Shown: in pieces, positions 37,534-49,683 of the stretch
How positions within the stretch are numbered: position 1 is the first letter of the stretch
How the letters are laid out: every line of letters begins with the position of its first letter
NCBI RefSeq assembly: GCF_030272615.1
Contig: NC_081414.1
Coordinates: 656,718,292 to 656,782,291 of the forward strand
Length of the DNA stretch: 64,000 nucleotides
Reading direction: 5' to 3'
Source of the DNA: Cryptomeria japonica
Lineage: Eukaryota > Streptophyta > Pinopsida > Cupressales > Cupressaceae
Made by a program: the position numbers and the translations under genes
The notes under the pieces: model-generated
What the model saw: the letters and a program-made list of their open reading frames with translations, nothing else
Databases searched by the model: none
What the model was told of the DNA's origin: nothing

Positions 37534-40500
37534 CTAGTCTAGCACGTCATCTACCCCCTGATCTTGCTGATCAATATTTCGGGAAGGTAGGAAACACGCT
37601 AGAGGAGGAACATCCAACACAGCAGATGGAACTATCACAAGATCCAAACAAGGGCTATGTTCATGTTCCGAGCCACGTTGTTCTTGTCTAGGAGCTAGGA
37701 TAAATGCTTTAGAAAATGTGTTAGATAAATGGTTATCAACATCAACATATTCATATTCACTATCAGAATGAACAGGAGTAACATTTTCATCATGAATAAC
37801 ATTTTCATCTATATCATCATCAAGATTTATAAAAATAGGATCTTTAACTCGCACAGGATCAAAACCATCATGCATCTTATGTTTAGGAGATTTCGGATCA
37901 ATCGTCGGCTGAGGAGAAAATGGAATAATACTAGCCAAAGGTGTTTTTGGGGATTGCAAAGTTTGAGAAGCAGTTGCCTGAGCTCTAAGACGACGCTTTC
38001 ATCGGCGTTCACGTGCAGAACGATTTCGTCTAGTCTTAGTAGGAAGTTGAGAAGATTGAGGAGGAGGAATGTTCTCATCCTTATCACTTGGGTGTTTAGG
38101 TTGTGGTCTCTTAGGTTGAACAATAGGAGAAGAGGAAGGTCTCTTCTCTCCATAAGAGGAAGGAGGAGAAACTGCTCCATATAAGGGAGGAATATTTGGT
38201 TCAGGAAGGAGACCAAGTCCATCATGACGAGGAGGGATAGGTCTACTTTTAGGAAGTTTATTAGATATAGGCATAGTCACATTCATAGGGATGGGTTGGA
38301 AATCTTGTTGAGGAAAGACATTAGTTTTATCTTTCAAAGGAAGAACTTCCTTCTCAAGAATGATAGGAATATCAAGTTTGGGTGTTCTAGGTTCACTTAG
38401 AGATAGGATCATATCCTTTTTCCACTTTTGATAAGATTTGAAAAGATGATCACTTCGCGGTGGAAGAGATTGGAATTGTTTAGGCCAAAAGTAATCAATA
38501 GGAACGCTAGAAGTTCTTTCAGCTAGTTTAAAGAGACTATGATTGACAGTAACAACTTCACCATTATGGGGAAATTTCAAACACTTGTGAATAGGAGAAG
38601 CAATAGCTTTCATGGAAGATAGGCAAGGATAGCCTAGCTTCACACAAAATTGTTCGGATGATGGAATAATAGAAAAGTCCACATCAAGGGATTTGTTATG
38701 GACCTCAATAGGTAATGTAATAGAACCAATTGCAGGAGAAGAAAATGCATCAAATAGTTTCACAACCACATTTGTTTCATCATAGATCACTTGATTTAAT
38801 TGCAAAGTAAAAAGAAATTCTTCAGTAATGACATTAACCATACAAGAAGGATCAATAAGCACTCCACGGCAAGGTGTATTCTTGACTTTTGCAACTACAT
38901 ATAAAGGACCATCAGGTGCCCTGATAGTTTCACTGGAATCAAATGTGATGGAAGGTTCTTTAGGGATTTTCTGCTGCTCTACAAAGTTAATCACATTCGA
39001 AGTCATAGACACAAGATCATCAGGTGAGACAGAGGAATCATTAGTATCAATCGCATTATAGGTATGAGAAGGCAATGGATCAGTGAAAATCTTAAGATTT
39101 TTGTTAGGAGGAGCTACAGATGTGTTGCCTTTATCATTCACACCAGAAACAGAGATAGTATTATTATCAATCAAATCTTGAATTTTACCCTTCAAAGCAA
39201 AACATTTTTCAGTATCATGCCCAGGATGACGATGAAATTGACAAAAAGATTTGTTATCAAAATAGGGTGAATTAATCTTTGCAGGATCTATTTGCCTTAT
39301 AGGAGGAAGGGTAAGCACATTTTGTTCCAATAACTTATTCATAATACTATGCAATGATTCATTCAAAGGAGTAAACTTTCTTTCTTTCTTGAAAAACTTA
39401 GAAATAGGAAGCACACCTGATGCTGCATTCACATTGTTGTTGATGATGTTTTCATTGAATTTAATGGACTCTCTGTTCGGTTTAAACTTCCCAAATGGTT
39501 GTTGACTACTATCACCCTTATCACTCGGAGCCATAGGATTTGCTTGTTCCATTTGACTCACAGTCAGTTGATAATGGTGAAGAGTTGCGCACAACTGTTG
39601 GAAAGAAGTAAACTCAGAAAATAGGAGTTTTTCTCTAATATCTTTTTGTAAATTAGAAATAAAGATTCTTTGAATATCATTGTCCGGCACTGGAAAAGAA
39701 ATTTGAGCATACAAATGCTTATATCTACCAATGAAATCAGTCACTTTTTCTTTAACACCTTGTTTACAATGCATTAAATCAATCAAAGTAACTTTAGGAC
39801 TTATATTGTTTTGAAATTGTTGAATAAAAGCATTTGCAAGTTGTTCGAAAGAAGTAATAGAATATGAAGGCAACGAGCAATACCATTGTAGGGCTTTGTC
39901 TCTTAATGTTCTAGTGAACAGTTTTGCAAGCAACCTTTGGTCATAAGCAAAATCAGTACATATGGTTTGAAAGGTCTTAACATGTGTTAGAGGATCACCC
40001 TTACCATTATAAAACTCCAAATGTGGAATTTCAACATGTTTAGGGGGGATAGCTCGAACAATGTCAAGAGAAAGTGGGCTCGCGACATCAAATGTGGGCA
40101 CACTAAACTTAGATTGATTCATAGAGGCAATTTGTTGCTCTAAAGAAGAGACAGTTTGAGCAAGATTGTTAATGGTTGCTTCAGTCAAAGAGTTCATATT
40201 AGACGTGTTAGATTGTGATGGAGGTGTTATGTTATTTAAAGAAGGTAGAGAGTAAGGTGGTGGGACACTATGATAGTTAATCATAGGAGATGATTGGAAA
40301 GGAGGAACACTACAAGGAGGAATGGAATGATTAAACGAATTGCCCCCTTGCGTCATGTTCATTTGTGGTGATATAATAGGAACACTCATTGAAGGAATGA
40401 ATGAAGAAGTCAGATTGAATGAAGGAAGAGGGTTGATTGAAGAAGAAGGATTGCCCCCATGACTAGTGATCATAGGAGGAATGTCTTGTATCGAAGTAGT

Positions 40501-40977
40501 CATTATGTTTGATGTAAAAGTAGGTATACTAGCAATAGAAGTTGTCAAAGGAATAGAATGATTAACTTGAGTAGGAGGTTGTGTATAACCTAAGGTTTCA
40601 GCACAACTCTTCATAGGCATCACATTCGAATCCACAATGTGTGCAATACCACGCAAAATATCAATTCCATTCTTATCACTTTGAACCATACATTTTAGAC
40701 CCTCAATTAATGAAAGAGCTTCACTATCAGGGTATTCTTGAGACATCCATTGTCGAAAATCATCAAATTGGTTATCCAATTTTGAAAGTTGTTCTACAGA
40801 AACCTCATGGAGAGCTTCTTCATCATTAACAGGATTGGAGGAATTACCCATGTCCTCGTTAAAAAGGCCATTCAAATTAGGTTCCATCTCCTCAATAATT
40901 AAACCTTCGAAAGACTTAATTCTAAGGCTTCGTCTAACAGGAATAGTGTAAGTAGGGCTTATTGTTGTAAAACTCAT
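37534..40977 (-). CDS. gag: Gag with protease-like domain of the nested element; one internal stop
   Basis: From the ATG at 40977 (MSFTTISPTYTIPVRR) 992 codons are open to a TGA at 38001-37999. The same frame then continues to 37534, so the original product was about 1147 residues. Residues 1-300 are a polar Pro/Ser/Asn-rich N-terminus. Residues 315-475 are the Gag capsid-like core (HLEFYNGKGDPLTHVKTF, DKALQWYCSLPSYSITSFEQL). Residues 579-592 form a C-x2-H-x4-H-x4-C knuckle (CQFHRHPGHDTEKC). Residues 686-800 have the shape of a retropepsin, but the catalytic D-T/S-G is replaced by DPS (709-711). The tail (880-1147) is Pro-rich and then acidic. The internal TGA falls in an Arg-rich run and could come from one C-to-T change in a CGA codon. 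Long conservation of an open frame suggests Gag was under selection, while the protease-like part cannot cut by the standard mechanism. Confidence 0.88.
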
Positions 40978-42163
40978 GCACTAAAGAAAGAGAGAAGATT
41001 TTGAATTTTAGAGGTAGCAAATTTCAATAAAATCAGCCAATCTCCTAGATTTAAGCTGTTAAATATAATCAGGACAATCTCCTGAAATTTTGGAAAAAAT
41101 TTCTGGGACCGTGGCGAACGGAGTGCACACGGTCCTCGCAACTTTTTTCGAAATTTTCAGGGATGAAAGTTATGATGATTTTAAAGCTAATCTGAAAAAA
41201 TTGAGTGATTTTACGATCTGTAGATAAGACAAATTAAAGTTGCAATCTCAAAATTGAACCCTACCAAGATTGTTGAAAAATGCAAATTTTGAATTTTGAA
41301 AAAGAGAGGGAAGCTGAAATTTTGAATTTTATGATTTTAGAGGGAATACTGAAAGCAATGCAGGCTTTGAAATTTAAAAGTTGACTCGATTTCATGCAAA
41401 ATTCGAATTTGAAAGTGGAAATCAAGGTTGTTGCAATTAAACACTTAATTTCAAAAGTCACAAACTGCAAAAATTTGAATAAAGCATTGAAATTTTGGAT
41501 GAATGCCAACACACTTTTCAGATTTAGGACTGTAAGAAACACAATTTTGATATGAATTTCAATTTCAACAATTTTTGAATGATTAGAAGCCTCAATCCGG
41601 GCAATCGCTAGACCAACTTTGACTTTAATTTTGAAAGTGTTAAAATTGATGAAATCAGCCAAAATTTTGGATTTTAGCAGAAAAATACAGTAAGATCTAG
41701 CTCCCGAAATTTCGGAAAAAATGTCGAGGATGATGGCGCTTGGGGTGCACACAGTCCTCGCAACTTTTTTCCAAATTTTTAGGGATGAAAGATATTGTGA
41801 TTTTATTGCGGAATCCAAAGTTACAGCCGATTTGGAGGTGTTTTGATCAGTGGAATTATCAGTCAAAGGTTGAATCAAGAAGGTCTTAAAAATTAGGGTT
41901 TTGACATTTAACCACTTTAATTTTCAAAATTAAAGCACAAATATGAATTGACAATTTGCAATAGAAGGGTAGATCTGAAACAAGCATTAACAATTAAACA
42001 TTTCACAAGCTTAATTACTTAAAAAGAAAATTTTAGGGTTTTTATGCAATCAACCTCTAAAATTTGCAAAAGATTAAACATGGAAATATAATTAGGAAAG
42101 CAAAATTTTCAGATCTAACCATGAATAATCAGAATGAGGATGTTCACGTCGGGTTCACCAAAA
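40978..42163 (-). other. 5' leader of the nested element, with repeated hairpin blocks and a primer-like site
   Basis: It contains two related blocks of about 100 bp (41072-41180 and 41701-41805) sharing gtgcacac-gtcctcgcaact and aattttagggatgaaag-type text. The first forms a perfect 8-bp stem (ggaccgtg, 41106-41113, with cacggtcc, 41128-41135). Beside the right LTR the plus strand reads gttcacgtcgggttcacca (42142-42160), so the minus-strand primer site would begin TGGTGAACCCGACG. I could not assign the tRNA. The region also contains a 205-codon AT-rich frame (41878-41261) that does not read like a protein. Confidence 0.6.
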
Positions 42164-43376
42164 TGTAAAGCGGAAAAATCGAACCCTAGTCGTTCTCCCC
42201 TCCCCAACTCCAAGGAGAGAGAAGGGAGAGTCACTAGGGTTGATGGTTTTCACTTAGGGGAGACTTTACATTCAAAAGAGGGGTTGAAACCCACAAGATC
42301 CAATCCCATGCAATGCACGATTGGATTCTATATGAGTTTCAAGGGTTGAGATATCAAGGATACCCTCTTTTGTAAAGAAATGTAGATAGCAAGATTGAAC
42401 TAGGAATGCATGTAAAGTAGGAAAGATTCACTTATAAATAGAGATAGGGATATAGGATGAAGCTGCGGACCTGGAATTAGTAGTAAAATGTCGAGACGGT
42501 GCTGTTCTGCAAATTTGAGCGAAAGTTGACAGGACGATGGCACCCGGCGTGCACACGGTCCTCCGAAAAATCTGTGAAACGAAGGTGGATCTGTTCGTCT
42601 CTGCACAAGGATTCCAGATCTTCAATTACAGCCGCGTACCTGCAACCTACACACAGAAAAGAGAGGACGATTGGGGGGTTACGGATGAGGGGTTTGCCTT
42701 AAGGTCAAACCCCAGTTTTGGAATTAACCAAGAAATGAGAATGTTGTAAATGTAAATGTTTGTAATGTAAACAAGTACTGATACCTTGTTGTAAGAATGT
42801 TTGTATTCTTACATGCGAAGGTGTAAATGTTGTTGTATGTAATGTGTTGTAAGTGATCTCCTCTTCAATGGTTGAACCCTTGTCTTGAATGCAACACTTA
42901 GCCTTGAATGGAGACTTAGAATGATCAAATGCTTGAAGGAATGCTTGAATGCTTGAATGTTTGAATATCGTTTCCGCCTTTTTTCCCTCTTCCTAAAATG
43001 GGAGAGGAAATGTAGTTTATATACTTGTCAATTAGGGCTGATAGACTGATTTTCCTGACCTTAGGCTGACCAGGAAATGTTATTTTCCAATTTGCAAACA
43101 TAAAGACCCGAGACCCAAAAGAGACCGGGCCCAAACATAGGGCTAGGGACCGGGGCGTTGGGCGCCATGGTCCTGGGGGACCAGGGCACTAGGCACCATG
43201 GTCCCACCTCTAGGGACAATAGAGTGCAAGGAGGGATCAGGCCAGGGTGCTAAAAAATGCAGTTTTTGATGTCATGAACAAGTTTCGGGGTCTCCATTCA
43301 GGTTCCGTGTTGCATCGCCATCATGAAGACCCAAATGCAGTCGAAATTGCAAGTGTCGCAATTTTAGGATGCTACA
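42164..43376 (-). repeat. right LTR (5' LTR) of the nested element
   Basis: 1213 bp, from tgtaaagcgg to ggatgctaca. It carries two copies of the GC-rich palindromic unit (about 43147-43202), which accounts for most of its extra length over the left LTR. Confidence 0.95.
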
Positions 43377-44702
43377 GGAACAAACTCATCAAACTACAAT
43401 AACCAAAACAACACCAACTTTTACAAATCTCGATTTTGGACTCGAAACAAGAACGAAGGCAACAACGAATCACATGATCCCAAATCTAAACAACCAGTGC
43501 TTGCTTTATCTGGAAATCCTCAGAACACGAAAAATCTTAAAAATGCTGCACCAAATGCTAACACATATGAACCAAACACTGATCAAGGACAGCTCAACAC
43601 AAATAACACCAATGATACTCAAAGCAAGAACATGAATCCAGGACCTAACAACAATTCACGCAACACAAACAATTTCCAAAAGCGTATTTTTACACCACTG
43701 GGATAATCATTAGAATCAGCATTCAGAGAACTTTTGGCAAACAAAATTCTTTCTTTGCCTCCAATCAACAATTATGAACCCCCAATCAAACCACCTTGGT
43801 GGAATGATTCACACTATTGTGATTTCCATCGCAACAAGGGTCATAGAACAAACGAATGCATGAGATTGAAACACATAGTCTAGGACATGATTGATCGAGG
43901 TGACTTAACGGTTGATGGTCTCAAAACAAATGGTGATCACGGAGCCTTTAAAAATCCTCTCCCAAATTACAACAAGGATGGAACATCCACTTCAGATGAT
44001 ACACATGGAGCTCGTATTAATCACATCTACAATAACACTATCAACCATATATCAGTTGAAGATCATCAAATAAATGTCATCACCATCCAAGATCAACGTG
44101 ATCATGAATTTGTCAATGCAACAACCCGCACTCAGAAATATGTCTTAAAAGGACATACTGCACCTACAACTGCCACACCAAAAATCCAATATGACTTGGT
44201 TAGCCAACTACGCAAGACTCCAGCTCAGATATCTATCCTAGAATTATTGAAACTATCACCCAAGCACAAAGACATATTGGAGCAAGCACTATTGGAAACA
44301 AATGTACCTCAAAATCTAGATACAGACAGATTTCAAGCCATGGTCGCCCATATGACAGGACCTCATAACCTCACCTTCTTAGAGCATGACAATACCTCAT
44401 TGAGTCATATGCATAATACTCCTCTCCATATTGAAGTCATTGTTTGCAAACACCGAGTCAAGAGAGTCCTAATCGATGGAGGAGCCGGCCTTAATATATG
44501 TACTTTAAAGCTTATCCGTGCATTAGGCTTCTCAGAAGAATCTATTGATCCTTGCAAAAAGATTACCATAAAAGCATATGATGATGAAGAGCGGTCCTCT
44601 AAAGGCACAGTTATATTACCTATACAAGTAGGCCCAGTACAAAAGGATACTATATGTCAGGTCTTAGATATTGATCTCACCTACAACATCTTATTAGGAT
44701 GA
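43377..44702 (+). pseudogene. gag-pro: Tat gag (second part) and protease
   Basis: The Gag frame resumes with an Asn/Gln-rich linker (43382-43703) and then a C-x2-H-x4-H-x4-C zinc knuckle (CDFHRNKGHRTNEC, about 43819-43860). A retropepsin follows with LIDGGAGLNIC at about 44469-44501. DGGA in place of DTGA is usual for Tat-lineage proteases, so this site may have been functional. The C-terminal LLG motif follows at 44694-44702. In-frame stops: TAA near 43704, TAG at 43881, TGA at 44700 (where relatives have Arg in LLGRPW). Protein role: particle assembly and polyprotein cleavage. Confidence 0.88.
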
Positions 44703-44712
44703 CCCTGGATAC

Positions 44713-47700
44713 ATGAAATGCAAGCAGATATTTCCTTATGATGGACAAGAAATCTCCATATCAGTTGATCACAATCCATTTCAACATTGTAATGCAATGG
44801 GGGCAGCCCAAGACAGTTTGGTTCCTCATAATAGAGAAAAGAAGCAATCTTCAACATCAGATCCACACACAGCAAAATCCAACTCCTTATGGGGAGACTT
44901 CAAGCAGAAAATACAAATCAAAGACCAAGGCATGGGAGAATACTCTTTGGAGCCTTTATGTTTGGCAAAATTGCCAACCTCACCTAGATCGCATGGTTTG
45001 CCTACTACATCAACACAAGTAGCTACTCAGCCCATCACTAAATTTGATGGTACCTTCATCCAATTGGGTACTCTAGCACATGAATCAGAGGACAAGGACG
45101 TTCTTAGCTGGTTATACAAAGATGAGGAAGAAAATCATAGAGCAGCCACTCTGGACATTGTTCTACCAACACACCTGTATGGAAAAGGCTACTTAATCAT
45201 GAAACAAATGGGATATGGAGGTAACAGACCTATTGGAAAATGCAAAGAAGGAGTCATTGAACCTATAGATCTTCCTTCACAACCTAGTAGGAACAAAGCA
45301 GGATTGGGTTCTAAACACACATTCCTATTAAAACGGCTGCCACACACAACTACAAAACCTCAATGGAAGGAAAAGAAGAAGTACAAAGAAGAATCCTGAC
45401 AGGAAGCACTTTTTGAATCAGCAGAAACAATCCGCAAGGCACGGGAATGTCAAGATCAGAAGTTACATCAGGAAAAGCTTCTAAGTCACAAGAAGGCCCT
45501 ATCTGCAGCAGTAGCTCATATTCAAACACCAATATCTCAGGAACAAATCAGGTCATCTCCAGATACCGTTATTTCTCCCCGAGAAAGTACAGTCTATGAA
45601 CAAATCCAGCAAGTAGAAGACGGATCTGATACAGAATCTACAAAAACCATCAAAATGGTATCCATCATCAAAGATTTGTTTTCACCATACAACACACCTG
45701 TTTACAGCACAGATAGAATCTGAGATGATGCCTATGAGACAGATTCCAATGAATATGAATGGGGTACCTGCTCCAATGCTACTACTGATATCCTGGATGA
45801 TACTGATTCTATATCCCTTTCTCAGGAAGAACATAACGCAGAAGATAGACCTCTTGAATTTGGACCGCAAAATATCTATGATGCCCAGGAAAGTGAACAG
45901 AAACATTATGAACAAGTCTATGTGGAAGATGATACCATCGAGGACCTTGACGAAATCTTAAATTTCTTTAAACCCAAGACCCATCATGATGAAAACTCTA
46001 TCCTAACACTTACGGTAGCCGAACTTGATCCACCCAACAATTCCTTACCACTTGTCTTTCCTGACCTCATCGACTGGGACGAACCTGAAACAAATGATAT
46101 ACCAATTTTCCCATATGATGCATCTATTGTCCATTACCTATGTACCGTAAATCCGGAAACAAGCTCTACCAGTGAACAAAATAATGATATCTGTCAATCA
46201 GGGAGTGCCAAGTCTCTCAGTCGCAAAAATGAACCAAATAAAGAATCTAATGCTGAAAACCAGTCAATGGCAGCTCTAGATCATAAAAAAGTAAAAATAA
46301 AAGACGCATCGGAGGGTGAAAACCTTTTTAAGGCACCTAATGATGGGAGACTTGACACTCTTCCTGAGCACTTTCATGAGAGATCACCCATATTGATTGA
46401 GCCCACTCAATCAATCAACATTGGTACCACAGAAGTAGCCAGAAATATACACCTTGTAGAATCTCTGACAGAGGAAGAAAGATCGACATTCATCATCTTC
46501 TTTAAAAAATAGCAAATCAACTTTTCTTGGTCATATGCTGATATGCCCGGAGTAGATCCACACTTAATTATGCATCATCTGTCCATCTCTACAGGAGTTA
46601 AGCCAGTCAAGAAAAAGCTATGAAAGATGAATCCACAAGTGGCACTCATGGTCAAAACTGAACTAAAGAAATTATTAGATGTCGGATTCATCCGACCCAT
46701 TGACTATGCAGAGTGGATATCCAATATCGTTCCAGTATCAAAACTAGATGGTAGTATCAGAATATGCACTGACTTCAGAGACGTCAACAAAGCTTGTCCA
46801 AAAGATGACTTTCCTCTGCCAAGTATCGACATAATTGTAGATCTCACAGCAGGCCATGCAATGCTCTCACTAATGGATGGTTTCTCAGGCTATAACCAAA
46901 TCAAGATAGCTCCTGAAAATCAAGATAAAATAGCATTCACCTGTCCTTGGGGGACGTACTGTTGGAATGTTATGCCTTTCGGCTTAAAGAATGCAGGGGC
47001 CACTTATCAAAGAGCAATGACCACAATATTCCGTGACATGATGCACACATTTATGGAAGACTATGTGGATGACTTACTAGCTAAATCCTTCACCAGAGCA
47101 GAACATCTTGGCATCCTAACAAAAATTTTTAATCGATTGGAGCAATTCCAAGTCAGGCTTAACCCTAAGAAGTGTGTCTTCGGGGTTACATCAGGCAAGT
47201 TACTAGGCTACATAGTCTCAGCTAAGGGTATTGAAGTTGATCCAGCAAAGGTACAAGCCATTATGGAAATGCCACCACCACAAAATATTAGTCAACTCAG
47301 ATCTCTACAAGGACGACTTCAAGCAATCCAGTGATTCATCGCTTAGCTAGTAGATAAAAGTCTACCATTTAACCATTTGCTACACAAAAATGTACCATTC
47401 AAATGGGAGGCTAAGTGTGCAGAATCTTTTTATCAAATCAAACAGTACCTGATGAATCCACCAGTTCTAGTACCACCAGTTGTTGGAAAGCCACTTATTC
47501 TATATATCTCAACAACAGATATTTCACTGGGGGCATTATTGGCACAAGAAGATCAACAAGGAAAGGAACGTGCCATATACTACATCAGTAGAACATTGAA
47601 TGGATATGAGCTCAACTATACATTTATTGAAAAGGCTTGCCTAACAGTGGTCTTTGCATCTCAGAAGTTCCGACATTACATGCTAGCACACACCATCAAG

Positions 47701-49683
47701 CTAGTTGCGAAAATTGATCCTCTCAAATATCTACTTAGCAAGGCAGCTCTTACAGGCCGATTGGCTAAATGGGTCATGATTCTCAGTGAATTCGACATCC
47801 AATACACAGAAAGACGAGCCATCAAAGGACAAGCAATTGCAGATCAGTTGGCTAAAGCACCACTCCCAGGCAACCACACCATGGAGATTGAATTTCTAGA
47901 CAGGGACGTTCTTGCTCTTTCTACTAAACAATGGACCCTATACTTTGACGGATCCTATACTCAACATGGTTCAGGGGTCGGCATTCTATTCATCACTCCT
48001 GAAGGACACACTATACCAAGATCATACAGGCTTATGTTTCCATGCACAAATAATGTAGCTGAATATGAGGCACTGGTCATAGGCATCAAAATGGCTGTAG
48101 AATGGAAAATCATAGAGTTAAAAGTCTATGGAGACTCACAACTGGTCATTAATCAAATCAATAACAACTATCAGACAAAGGATGACAAGCTACTACCCTA
48201 CAAACGAATGGTGGATGACTTCAAATAGTATTTTGTGCACATCACCTTCGAGCAAATACCAAGGTTGAACAACAAAGCAGCCGATGCAATGGCTACAATC
48301 GCTTTGCTACTACAAATTCCTGAGCAATAGAGTCATTATGAGTTCCTAGTAGAGCAACTATTCTCCCCCGCCTATGACCACTCTGAATCCCATGTTATCT
48401 ATGCCTTGACTGGTTCAGATTCTCTGTTATATGGACCAATATACGACTACCTCAAGCATAATATCTTACCCATTGACCAATCCCATAACCAAAAACGTAA
48501 CTTTATCCAACAAGTTGCCCGTTATACCCTTACCGCTGATACTTTATATCGTCGAGGTCTCGATGGTACTCTTCTTCGTTGTCTTGATCGTAATGATTCC
48601 GATTTGGCTTTACATGAGCTTCATGAAAGTATTTGTGGCACACATTCAAGTGGCACTACTCTTGCTAAAAAGCTTCTAAGGATGGGATACTACTGGCCTA
48701 CAATGGAGAAAGACTCATATAATTTCACCAAGAAATGTCCTAAATGCCAAATTCATGGTAATCTAATACATGCACCAACACAGGAACTGCAACCCTTTAC
48801 AACATCATGGCCCTTTTGCCAGTGGGGACTGGACCTAGTTGGCAAAATTCATCCTTCATCTTCAAATGGACACAAGTTCATTAAAACAGCAACAGAATAC
48901 TTTACCAAATGGATAGAAGCAGTTCCCATGACCACAATGACCAGGAAACAAATTGCCTCTTTTATCCTAAATTATCTGATCTGCAGATATGGTATTCCAA
49001 GTTCAATCATCACAGATAATGGACGGCCCTTCAAAAATCAAGATGTCCAAGAACTATGTGAAAAATTCAAAATCCAACATAGGTTCTCTACACCATATTA
49101 CCCACAGGGAAATGGTCAAGCGGAAGCATCTAACAAGACAATACTGAAAATCCTCAAGAAAACAGTGAATGATGGAGGCCAAGATTGGCATGTACAACTC
49201 AATCCAACACTTTGGGCATACAGGACCAGCATCCGCACACCTACAGGAGCAACACCATACTCATTGGTATATGGATCTGAGGCTATTTTACCCCTGGAGG
49301 TAGAGATCCCATCTCTCAGAGTCTCTTTGAAAGGCTTAATCCCAGATGAAGAGTATCAAGTTAATCGTCTACAAGAACTTGAGCTATTAGATGAAAGATG
49401 CCAACATGGTTATACTCATCTCAAAGCATATCAGCAACGCATGTGCAGGAGCTACAATCACAAGGTCATTCCCCGCAACTTCAAGGTTGGTGACCTAGTC
49501 CTCAAAGAAAATCCAAGAAATCAGCAAGATCGAGAAAAGAAAGGGAAATTTGAACCTAACTGGTTGGGTCCCTATGTTATCATATCCATTTATGGATTAG
49601 GTGCTTATCAGCTAACAAATTCGGAAGGAGATGTGCTCGATGAACCAACTAACAGCATCCATCTGAAAAGGTACTATACTTAA
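44713..49683 (+). pseudogene. pol: Tat pol: G-patch-like linker, RT, RNase H, second RNase H, integrase
   Basis: All segments share one frame, which differs from the protease frame. A short deletion near 44730 seems to have removed sequence after PWIHEM. Order: a linker with a G-patch-like motif (KGYLIMKQMGYGGNRPIG, about 45185-45240); an acidic spacer to 46500; RT (46627-47334) with catalytic YVDD at 47062-47073; first RNase H (about 47490-47860); second, archaeal-type RNase H (WTLYFDGSYTQHGSGVG at about 47932, VYGDSQLVINQI at 48124). Integrase (48406-49683) keeps the HHCC pair (KCPKCQ), LDLVGK, ITDNGRPF and GQAEASN, so all three catalytic acids remain. In-frame stops lie at about 45397, 45721, 46510, 46621, 47332, 47344, 48226 and 48328. 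Several replace Gln or Arg and fit single C-to-T changes. Confidence 0.93.

Larger units (their letters stand above)
35613..43376 (-). mobile_element. nested non-autonomous LTR element (gag-protease only), 7.8 kb
   Basis: It inserted into the Tat gag with a perfect GGAAC duplication (35608-35612 and 43377-43381). LTRs: 35613-36793 (its 3' LTR) and 42164-43376 (its 5' LTR). Orientation is minus, shown by the long ORF, the purine tract beside the left LTR and the primer-like site beside the right LTR. The only protein is Gag fused to a protease-like domain. I see no RT, RNase H or integrase. This fits the class of large non-autonomous elements that keep gag only (TR-GAG/LARD-like). A solo LTR of the same family is at 8585-9861. 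By eye the two LTRs differ at about 48 positions plus an extra stretch of about 36 bp in the right copy. Confidence 0.93.

Noticed and set aside
37729-38184. 151-codon Arg/Ile-rich ORF on the plus strand
   Set aside because: Shadow of the Gag-protease ORF on the minus strand.
41261-41878. 205-codon minus-strand ORF in the leader of the nested element
   Set aside because: Composition is that of AT-rich non-coding leader with repeated hairpin blocks. No recognisable protein features, and it depends on low stop density in an A/T-skewed stretch.
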